Of a stretch of 42,481 nucleotides of DNA, positions 37,498 through 42,481 are shown in pieces (position 1 is the stretch's first letter; each line of letters begins with the position of its first letter). This DNA is from an uncultured bacterium (GTDB lineage: Bacteria; Patescibacteriota; Saccharimonadia; Saccharimonadales; Saccharimonadaceae), in assembly GCA_903821365.1 (NCBI GenBank), contig CAIJKY010000001.1:1-42481 (forward strand), in the 5' to 3' direction. The notes beneath the pieces were generated by a model, which was not told the DNA's origin, did not search any database, and was given only the letters and a program-made list of their open reading frames with translations. The translations under genes and the position numbers were made by a program.

Positions 37498-37623
37498 TCA
37501 ACAGAGTTATTTCTCAATTTCGTAAGGATAAAAGCGAAGTGCAGCCGGATACTCTCTTGTTTAAAAAACAAGAGAGTATACCGCGCGAAACGTCCTGAAG
37601 AAATTGAGAAATAACTCTGTTGA
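37498..37623. repeat. 24-bp inverted repeat enclosing a second palindrome
   Basis: The arm at 37498-37521 (TCAACAGAG...CAATTTC) is exactly repeated in inverse at 37600-37623. Inside, ATACTCTCTTGTTT and its complement form a perfect 14-bp palindrome (37549-37579). It lies between the convergent rnpB and rplT terminators. No coding capacity is supported. Confidence 0.85.
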
Positions 37624-37640
37624 GTAAAGGACTAAAAGTA

Positions 37641-37666
37641 CTAAAAAAGCACCCAGTAATGGATGC
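37641..37666 (-). terminator. rplT operon terminator
   Basis: The minus strand reads GCATCC-ATTACT-GGGTGC then TTTTTTAG. It is an inverted near-copy (3 differences in 26) of the rnpB terminator. Confidence 0.85.
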
Positions 37667-37697
37667 TCATTCAGCGTGTCAGCTATGGTCGTTCAAT

Positions 37698-38045
37698 CTA
37701 TTGCTTTGCAGCGAGATCAACAATTGCCTTGAAGGCAGCTGGCTCGGTTGCTGCAAGTTCAGCAAGACTCTTACGGTCAAGCTCAATGTTTGCAGCTTTG
37801 AGTTTACTCATAAAGACTGAGTAGCTCATGCCGTGTTCGCGGACGGCCGCATTGATGCGGGTGATCCAAAGACCACGTAGGTCGCGCTTGCGGTTACGAC
37901 GGTCGCGATATGCATATTGCAGCGCACGAATAACACCTTGTTTCGCAAGACGGAACGAGCGTGTGCGGTTGTGCTGCATGCCCTTGGCCATCTTCAGGAT
38001 TTTTTTATGGCGATTACGGGCAGTAACGCTTCGTTTGACGCGCAT
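37698..38045 (-). CDS. rplT: 50S ribosomal protein L20
   Basis: 115 aa, full length. [40 protein letters not shown] and the C-terminal [18 protein letters not shown] are family signatures. It starts at the last base of the rpmI stop (TAATG overlap). Third gene of the conserved infC-rpmI-rplT operon. L20 also represses this operon in other bacteria. Confidence 0.96.
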   Translation of the reverse strand: MRVKRSVTARNRHKKILKMAKGMQHNRTRSFRLAKQGVIRALQYAYRDRRNRKRDLRGLWITRINAAVREHGMSYSVFMSKLKAANIELDRKSLAELAATEPAAFKAIVDLAAKQ

Positions 38046-38320
38046 TATTTGGCTCCTTTCGTAGCTGGGCTAGCATTTGCACCGCTTTGGACGATACGTC
38101 GGCCACGGCTTTTCTTGTTATTCTTTACACCACCGAGTGCACGCTTTAAGTTAGCGGCGATAGAACCGGTGATGATGGCGGGTGTGTTGATGAAGCGTTT
38201 GCGAGAAGCACTCTTCTTTTGCAAGAAGTGGTGACCACTGGCGCGTCGGCGCATCAATTTACCGCCTGCTGAGATCTTAAGCCGCTTGACAGTCGAGCGG
38301 TGGGTTTTCAGCTTAGGCAT
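38045..38320 (-). CDS. rpmI: 50S ribosomal protein L35 with C-terminal extension
   Basis: 91 aa. [36 protein letters not shown] and [10 protein letters not shown] are L35. The usual length is ~65 aa; here a basic Ala/Ser/Lys tail (about 25 residues, [17 protein letters not shown]..) is added. Its SD AAGGAG lies within the end of infC, two bases before which the stop is placed. Confidence 0.95.
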   Translation of the reverse strand: MPKLKTHRSTVKRLKISAGGKLMRRRASGHHFLQKKSASRKRFINTPAIITGSIAANLKRALGGVKNNKKSRGRRIVQSGANASPATKGAK

Positions 38321-38322
38321 TA

Positions 38323-38829
38323 TTACTTACTCCTTATGACTATACTCAGATTTCGTCCTGCCATCTGAGGTTTACCGTCAACAATAACGCTGTCACCAAG
38401 TGTTTCAACGACACTCTCCAAAAGCTTGTAACCAAGTTCTTGGTGAGCCATCTCGCGTCCACGGAAGAAGGCAGATATCTTCACTTTATGGCCATCTTCA
38501 AGGAATTCACGGACTTTTCGCAGCTTGATATCAAGGTCGCCCTTGCCAATTTTCAGGCCAAGACGAATCTGCTTAAGTTCGCTCACGCGGGCATTCTTTT
38601 TGTTCCGCTGCTGCTCTTTGGTCTTCTGATACTGGTATTTACCCCAGTCGATGATCTTGACAACAGGAGGAGATGCTCCGGGTGAAATTTCTACCAAATC
38701 GAGCTCGTGCTGCTCGGCCGCTTTGAGGGCGTCGCCTATCGAAAGGATCCCTAATTGGTCTCCCTCTGGGCCTATGACGCGGACCTGTGAGGCACGAATG
38801 CCTCCGTTAATGCGCACTGACGTATTGAT
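38323..38829 (-). CDS. infC: Translation initiation factor IF-3, probable AUC start
   Basis: 168 aa if begun at 38829. RINGGIRASQVRVIGPEGDQLG (split by description), WGKYQYQKTKEQQRNKK and GRNLSIVIRSK match IF3 N-domain, linker and C-domain. The first ATG/GTG option is GTG 38817, but the strong SD AAAAGGAG lies 19 nt from it. It is 7 nt from an in-frame ATC at 38827-38829. infC uses AUU or similar rare starts in many bacteria for autoregulation, so AUC is favoured (M-N-T-S-V-R-I-N). Confidence 0.9.
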   Translation of the reverse strand: MNTSVRINGGIRASQVRVIGPEGDQLGILSIGDALKAAEQHELDLVEISPGASPPVVKIIDWGKYQYQKTKEQQRNKKNARVSELKQIRLGLKIGKGDLDIKLRKVREFLEDGHKVKISAFFRGREMAHQELGYKLLESVVETLGDSVIVDGKPQMAGRNLSIVIRSK

Positions 38830-38911
38830 AAAAATACTCCTTTTGATTACAGAACGTTATATGTTGTTCGCAAAATATTGTAACAGATTGAAGTAAAGAC
38901 TTCAACAGGGA

Positions 38912-38959
38912 AACGGTATATTCCCCCACGCCATGACCAGCGCGAGGGAATATACCGTT
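38912..38959 (-). terminator. Inverted repeat after the 38988-39395 gene
   Basis: AACGGTATATTCCC (38912-38925) and GGGAATATACCGTT (38946-38959) form a perfect 14-bp stem with 20-nt GC-rich loop. Confidence 0.65.
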
Positions 38960-38987
38960 GCGGGGTGATGGCGTGAGGGCAGTTGTG

Positions 38988-39395
38988 CTATGCTCGCACG
39001 CCGCTTCGCTTGCAGTGGCTGATCCACCTGCCACGTTTTGTCCTTACCTCGACGTACAGTGCCGAAAGGGTTCCGCAGCAGCCAGGGCTTGCCTTGGTGC
39101 CGCGGCGCTCCTTCAGAAATTCCAGTAGTTCGAGGCCGAGCACTTCTGCGGGCACGTCACGAATCACCAGCGTGCTCGAGTAGTCATCGAGCATCATCTG
39201 CAGCGCCAGCCAGTTTATGAGTGTGGCGAGCAGCTTGATGTTGGCGTGCCGGGCCTGTGTAGCACCCCGGATCTCGTCTTCGGCTGCGTCCTCACTTGGA
39301 CGGTTGTCGCACATTGTGGCATGTGCCTGCATCGCCCCACGGAACAATGCAGGGGTCGGCATTACGCGTCGTCCGTCAATGAAAAGCGGCTGCAT
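38988..39395 (-). CDS. GC-rich hypothetical protein with SD in a hairpin loop
   Basis: 135 aa, unrecognised, soluble. An acidic start is followed by a long helical region (HANIKLLATLINWLALQMML), a segment VIRDVPAEVLGLELLEFLKE, and a basic C-terminus with several Cys (SPGCCGTL, SHCKR). ATG 39395 directly follows a hairpin GTAGTC-AGGA-GACTAC whose loop holds the SD. Class 2 design, wedged between infC and comM. Confidence 0.6.
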   Translation of the reverse strand: MQPLFIDGRRVMPTPALFRGAMQAHATMCDNRPSEDAAEDEIRGATQARHANIKLLATLINWLALQMMLDDYSSTLVIRDVPAEVLGLELLEFLKERRGTKASPGCCGTLSALYVEVRTKRGRWISHCKRSGVRA

Positions 39396-39455
39396 GTAGT
39401 CTCCTGACTACTCTGGTTTCGTGCTACGGTAGCACCAACTGTATCCGGCAGTGTA
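39396..39455 (-). promoter_or_regulatory. Structured leader of the 38988-39395 gene
   Basis: After the -10 TACACT come two perfect hairpins: GTGCTA-CCG-TAGCAC (39421-39435) and GTAGTC-AGGA-GACTAC (39396-39411). The second ends on the base before ATG and exposes AGGA in its loop. Confidence 0.6.
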
Positions 39456-39478
39456 AACGTCAAAGCCCCTTCGGTCAA
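39450..39478 (-). promoter_or_regulatory. Promoter of the 38988-39395 gene
   Basis: The minus strand has TTGACC (39473-39478), 17-bp spacer, TACACT (39450-39455), starting within a few bases of the comM stop. Confidence 0.6.
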
Positions 39479-39481
39479 CTC

Positions 39482-41002
39482 CTACCGTCGCCGATACTGC
39501 AGCGCCTCGCTGACATGTTCGCGCTCGACGCTGCGGCTTTGCTCGATGTCTGCAATCGTTCGCGCGACTTTCAGCGTCTTAAAATAGGCACGTACTGATA
39601 GCTGTAGCTTGTCGGCGGCGGTGCGCATAAAGGCCAATGATGATGTGCTAATTACCATAGATTCAGCAATCATTCTATTGCTCGCAGCAGCATTGAACAC
39701 ATTGTTTTGATAGCGTTTTTGCTGCGCCTCGTGCGCCAGTCTGACAATAGTAGCATAAGCATTTACATCTGTTATTTTGGTAGACTTTTTATCAACGTTG
39801 TTTTTATTGTAAATTATATCCCTTGGATCAACGCGGGCTACTTGGACGACTAGGTCGATGCGATCAAGCAACGGCCCAGACAATTTCCGCTGATACCGTT
39901 CAATGCTTGCGAGCGGACAAATACACGGCTTTTCCGGGTCGCCCAAGAAGCCGCAAGGGCAGGGGTTTTGGGTAGCGACAAGCATGAAGTTGGCAGGGAG
40001 GGTAATACGGTCGCGCGCTCGTGCGATGTGCACCTCACGATCTTCGAGGGGCTGGCGCAGGGCCTCAATGGTTGCTCTATTATATTCAGGCAGTTCATCC
40101 ATAAATAGCACGCCATGATGTGCAAGGCTAATCTCACCAGGTCGCACCGGCGTGCCGCCTCCTATGATGGCTGCTTGGCTTGCCGAATGGTGTGGCGTCC
40201 GGAATGGCCGCTGATGAGCGATATCGCGCGATGCCTCGTGAATCGACTGCAGCTTTGTTACTTCAATAATCTCTTGCTCGCTCAGTGGTGGCAGTATCGT
40301 TGCCATTGCTCGTGCTAGCATGGTCTTACCAGCCCCAGGCGGTCCGCTCAGTAATATATTATGACGACCAGCAGCGGCAATAAGGAGTGCCCGCTTGGCA
40401 TGCGCCTGACCATGTACCTCATAGAGACTGTGGGCCGGACGTGACCGTGCACTCGCTGCGACAACTACTTTACCGTGCGGGCGCACCATTTTCTGCCGTT
40501 TCAGTAACAAATATACGTCTTTTAATGTGCTGAGTCCGTACACTGCAATGCCACTAATGAGTCCAGCCTGGCGTGCGTTATCCATTGGCACGATGCAGTT
40601 TTTGGCATCAGCCGCCAACGTCGCCTCTGCAACATGCACTGCGCCCTTGATTGACCGCAGACCTCCATCAAGTGCCAGCTCCCCAGCAAAAAAGCTGTCA
40701 GCAACGTCGCTAACAAGCAATTGGCCGCTCATTACGAGTATTGCAATAGCAATTGGTAGGTCAAAGTGCGTGCCGTCTTTTGGTAGATCTGCCGGTGCGA
40801 GATTGATTGTTATGCGTTTTGCAGGCATGGTAAAGCCGCTGTTGCGTAGACTGGCTCGCACTCGCTCACGAGCCTCGTCGATCGCCTTATTGCCAAGCCC
40901 GACGATCTGCAAAGAAGGGAGCCCATTGGTGATGTCGCACTCGACATCAATTACTTTTCCATAAAAGCCATGTGGGGTAGCGGTTTTGATTGTTGCGGTC
41001 AT
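39482..41002 (-). CDS. comM: ComM/YifB family AAA+ helicase (Mg-chelatase-like)
   Basis: 506 aa, full length. Lon-protease-like N-domain (GFYGKVIDVECDITNGLPS), Walker A GPPGAGKTMLARAMA near residue 220, Mg-chelatase AAA+ core (FRTPHHSAS, GVLFMDELPEYNR for Walker B) and the Cys-rich insertion CPCGFLGDPEKPCICP. ComM promotes branch migration during natural transformation, consistent with DNA uptake known in Saccharibacteria. The ATG is close to a TATCGT box and may be leaderless. Confidence 0.95.
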   Translation of the reverse strand: MTATIKTATPHGFYGKVIDVECDITNGLPSLQIVGLGNKAIDEARERVRASLRNSGFTMPAKRITINLAPADLPKDGTHFDLPIAIAILVMSGQLLVSDVADSFFAGELALDGGLRSIKGAVHVAEATLAADAKNCIVPMDNARQAGLISGIAVYGLSTLKDVYLLLKRQKMVRPHGKVVVAASARSRPAHSLYEVHGQAHAKRALLIAAAGRHNILLSGPPGAGKTMLARAMATILPPLSEQEIIEVTKLQSIHEASRDIAHQRPFRTPHHSASQAAIIGGGTPVRPGEISLAHHGVLFMDELPEYNRATIEALRQPLEDREVHIARARDRITLPANFMLVATQNPCPCGFLGDPEKPCICPLASIERYQRKLSGPLLDRIDLVVQVARVDPRDIIYNKNNVDKKSTKITDVNAYATIVRLAHEAQQKRYQNNVFNAAASNRMIAESMVISTSSLAFMRTAADKLQLSVRAYFKTLKVARTIADIEQSRSVEREHVSEALQYRRR

Positions 41003-41055
41003 GACACATACGATACGCCAGGCCTGTTAAATAATTATGAAATATAGAATTATGT

Positions 41056-41061
41056 TATAAT
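41056..41061 (+). promoter_or_regulatory. -10 box of the 41068 ncRNA
   Basis: A perfect TATAAT, 6 bp before the proposed RNA start. The -35 region is weak (AATTAT). Confidence 0.6.
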
Positions 41062-41067
41062 ATGCAT

Positions 41068-41240
41068 GTGGGGTAAAGCGGCGTAAGATCGCCGCCCTGT
41101 ATCTATTATAAAAGTAAGTGCGCGCACTTGCCGGATGCAGATGAAAGTCTAAGGATAATCGGAAGAGCTTGAATGTCTCTTCGCAAAAAACGAGCCCTAG
41201 TCCGTCGGCATGGCTGGTGCAAGTCCAGCCCGCCCCGCAC
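41068..41240 (+). ncRNA. Structured ncRNA with tRNA-like 3' end (class unassigned)
   Basis: About 173 nt. Ends pair (GTGGGG with CCCCGCAC, one bulge). Hairpins in order: GCGGCG-TAAGAT-CGCCGC, CTGTATC..GGATGCAG enclosing AAGTG-CGCG-CACTT, GGAAGAG..CTCTTC, and a T-arm-like GGCTGG-TGCAAGT-CCAGCC whose 7-nt loop fits UNCRANY. The closing strand is followed by CCA. There is no long ORF. I cannot assign an Rfam class; raiA-type RNA and a degenerate cobalamin element were considered. A strong terminator follows. Confidence 0.6.
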
Positions 41241-41254
41241 CCAATAGTTTTATT

Positions 41255-41286
41255 ACGGCACCCATGCATCACTGCATGGGTGCCGT
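41255..41286 (+). terminator. Terminator of the 41068 ncRNA
   Basis: ACGGCACCCATGCA-TCAC-TGCATGGGTGCCGT, a perfect 14-bp stem, then TTTGT. Confidence 0.85.
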
Positions 41287-41316
41287 TTGTCACTTCGCGT
41301 CCTGAATCGAGCAAAC

Positions 41317-41344
41317 AAAAAAGACCTTCGATCACTCGAAAGTC
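41317..41344 (-). terminator. tmRNA terminator
   Basis: The minus strand reads GACTTTCGA-GTGA-TCGAAGGTC then TTTTTTG, 6 nt after the encoded CCA. Confidence 0.85.
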
Positions 41345-41349
41345 CCTTG

Positions 41350-41760
41350 TGGTGGAGCTGCGGGGAATCACACCCCGGTCCGTCTGGTATCCTACTATCC
41401 GTCTACAAGCATAGTTCGTCCCGGTAGCTTTACGAGCGATTCCACAAAAGGGAAGAACAAAGTAATGGCACCGCTCGCGCTGGGAATTTTCGTATTCTGA
41501 AACTCAGCAGGTCTCAGAAACTAGCACGATGGATATAACACTGAACGCGCACTACCGTGCATCATGCGGTCAATGGCGGCAGTAATTAAACTGCTGCTGG
41601 CGCAAAAGCAAACTGTGGTGCTTTGAATGCGTTAGCAATCGAAGCGACAGATGCTTTTACTTTAGAAAATGCTGTTGCATTTAGAAATACTGTAACGTGA
41701 GTAAGTCGGCTTGCAAGATAGTCTGATAAAGTCCTGACGTCGAAAGCTTAGGTCAGCCCC
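41350..41760 (-). ncRNA. ssrA: tmRNA (trans-translation RNA)
   Basis: 411 nt. The 5' GGGGCTGACC pairs with 3' CAGCTCC-ACCA, giving a G3-U70 pair, the identity element for alanylation. A tag reading frame runs to a TAA at 41586-41588, with the end reading APQFAFAPAAV. The resume codon is uncertain (a GCA near 41678 would give about 30 residues). The T-loop reads TGTGATT rather than TTCGAAT. CCA is encoded. Pseudoknot-like GC segments follow the tag. It rescues stalled ribosomes with SmpB. Confidence 0.92.
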
Positions 41761-42078
41761 ATGTCCTTTAATAGAGTATCATTTTTTGTTTATTTTGCAC
41801 TAGTTTTTGATGCATAAACAAGAAAACAACCACCTGCGAGTAGTGGTTGTTTTCATTTTGGTTCTTTTGTTTGTGTTTGGCTCATGAACACTTTATTTAT
41901 TCATGAACTACCCCTATATTAACGACGAAAGGGGCGGGTGTCAACAAGTTTTTTTGTAATGTGTATATAGTGTGGATAACCTATAAAGCTAGGCCATGCC
42001 GACACTGCATTTTGGGTCTGCAGGCAATGAGTGGACACTATGGCTTAAAAACGCGTCCGCGCAAGTAATGACTATGAT
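41761..42078. other. Intergenic stretch: tmRNA promoter, bidirectional terminator, DnaA-like box
   Basis: No gene is seen. It holds a TATTAA -10 for ssrA on the minus strand (about 41768-41773), a 12-bp perfect stem GAAAACAACCAC/GTGGTTGTTTTC (41822-41854) with T-runs on both sides, and one TGTGGATAA (41971-41979) matching a DnaA box. Confidence 0.55.
41822..41854. terminator. Bidirectional terminator
   Basis: A 12-bp perfect stem with 9-nt loop; both strands continue into T-rich sequence. It probably ends the partial minus-strand gene at the window edge. Confidence 0.8.
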
Positions 42079-42480
42079 TCAATCATGGTTATGCGCGTAT
42101 GTAATGCTTTTGCGCGTAATCTCACCAAACGCTAGCTTGATATCTTCGCCCAGCTGCTTAATAAAGGCATCGGTTATGTGTATTCTGTTGTCGGCTAATG
42201 CAGCGGGGGATAGAAACTCGTTAATTCGTGGCTCGTATATATTTCTAAGCTCGGTAATTTCATACGCCTGAGCTTTGCTATGTGTATGGACGACAATATG
42301 ACGTGTTTTTTGCGCTGAAACGATACGCTTTTTGGCGGCACTCAGTACAGAGCTATCAATGCCGATGTCTAGTCCGCAGAAAAACGCTAATATTTTCCTA
42401 AAATCTTGAAAGTTGATTTTGTCATTATTTTTAAAATGTTCGAGAACGATATGGCCACGTGGAACAGCCGACTCGTACTG
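42079..42480 (-). CDS. Partial gene, C-terminal 133 residues, possible HEPN-like
   Basis: Open from the window edge to TGA 42079-42081 on the minus strand; the 5' part lies outside. The fragment is helical and charged with a segment TRHIVVHTH that fits the Rx4-6H motif of HEPN ribonuclease-type domains, within long helices (DFRKILAFFCGLDIG; ITDAFIKQLGEDIKLAF). HEPN proteins often act in toxin or defence systems, but the assignment rests on one short motif. A shadow plus-strand frame at 41996-42271 is rejected. Confidence 0.55.
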   Translation of the reverse strand, partial: QYESAVPRGHIVLEHFKNNDKINFQDFRKILAFFCGLDIGIDSSVLSAAKKRIVSAQKTRHIVVHTHSKAQAYEITELRNIYEPRINEFLSPAALADNRIHITDAFIKQLGEDIKLAFGEITRKSITYAHNHD

Positions 42481-42481
42481 A

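Noticed and set aside
37410-37598. 62-aa ORF after rnpB
   Set aside because: It starts inside RNase P RNA and runs through the terminator and inverted repeat; not a gene.
41205-41245. Cobalamin riboswitch, from GGUGCAAGUCC and CCCCGC
   Set aside because: Other B12-riboswitch blocks are missing and the segment folds as a T-arm plus closing stem; no cobalamin gene follows.
41971-41979. Replication origin marked by a DnaA box
   Set aside because: Only one perfect TTATCCACA-type box, no cluster, and no dnaA or dnaN nearby.
1-42481. CRISPR arrays or insertion sequences
   Set aside because: No regularly spaced direct repeats and no transposase-like protein were seen on either strand.

Overview
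The window looks like the chromosome of a reduced, ultrasmall bacterium of the Patescibacteria (CPR) group, most probably Candidatus Saccharibacteria (TM7). Evidence: a ThrRS without TGS domain, a Nudix-RNase H fusion, short single-domain versions of familiar enzymes, CBM-like 'EAE..ASGGKA' surface fragments, comM, and no biosynthetic operons. TGA is a normal stop here (for example ends at 13227, 30055 and 30449), which argues against the UGA=Gly groups Gracilibacteria and Absconditabacteria. The lineage is inferred from content, not from a phylogeny.

Two kinds of transcription unit are interleaved. (1) Core-like genes of moderate GC. Many have a TATAAT-like box only 6-10 nt before ATG, so their mRNAs are probably leaderless: uppP, the PH-domain protein, a P-loop kinase, a C39-like peptidase, alr and the asparaginase-like gene. 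(2) Small GC-rich genes, mostly without recognisable function. They have TTGACT promoters with very AT-rich 17-bp spacers, leaders that often hold a 5' hairpin, good Shine-Dalgarno (SD) sequences and long GC-rich terminator hairpins. A fatty-acid desaturase and a secreted SGNH hydrolase look like larger members of class 2.

Layout. 1-3.8 kb: uppP, ndk, tRNA-Arg and three envelope proteins (membrane anchor, PH domain, PpiC foldase). 3.8-6.9 kb: an array of small class 2 units on the minus strand, including four three-helix or soluble small proteins, with repeated terminators and near-identical promoters, plus tRNA-Gly, tRNA-Thr and a 46-aa Cys-rich protein. 7-8.5 kb: tRNA-Asp followed by an AT-rich HNH-endonuclease island. 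8.5-13.3 kb: mixed small genes. 13.3-19 kb: C39-like peptidase, three paralogous membrane microproteins, a propeller-SGNH hydrolase split by an in-frame TGA, and alr. 19-23.5 kb: class 2 genes, one preceded by a complete type III hammerhead ribozyme, then the desaturase. 23.6-26.2 kb: a membrane glycosyltransferase and an NrdR-like protein. 26.5-32.9 kb: tRNA-Val, a T-box leader with thrS, a HAD hydrolase, an alkyltransferase-like protein, miaA, a winged-helix regulator, a metal-less MBL protein and rpmB. 33-37 kb: a CBM-like fragment, secreted GH16, tRNA-Pro, an asparaginase-like protein, a 6S-like RNA, a site-2 protease and Nudix-RNase H. 37-42.5 kb: rnpB, a nested palindrome, rplT-rpmI-infC, comM, a tRNA-like ncRNA, tmRNA and a partial gene at the edge.

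Functionally, the recognisable genes serve cell-wall precursor recycling (uppP, alr), nucleotide supply (ndk), translation and quality control (five aminoacyl-tRNA species, tRNA-Val, thrS, miaA, ribosomal proteins, IF3, RNase P, tmRNA), DNA uptake (comM) and surface interaction (GH16, SGNH, GT2, desaturase). The most notable observations are the hammerhead ribozyme in an mRNA leader, the reusable promoter/terminator cassette architecture, a T-box on thrS, an unassigned ncRNA with a tRNA-like 3' end next to ssrA, and a probable AUC start for infC. All calls come from reading the sequence by eye; no database search was run.
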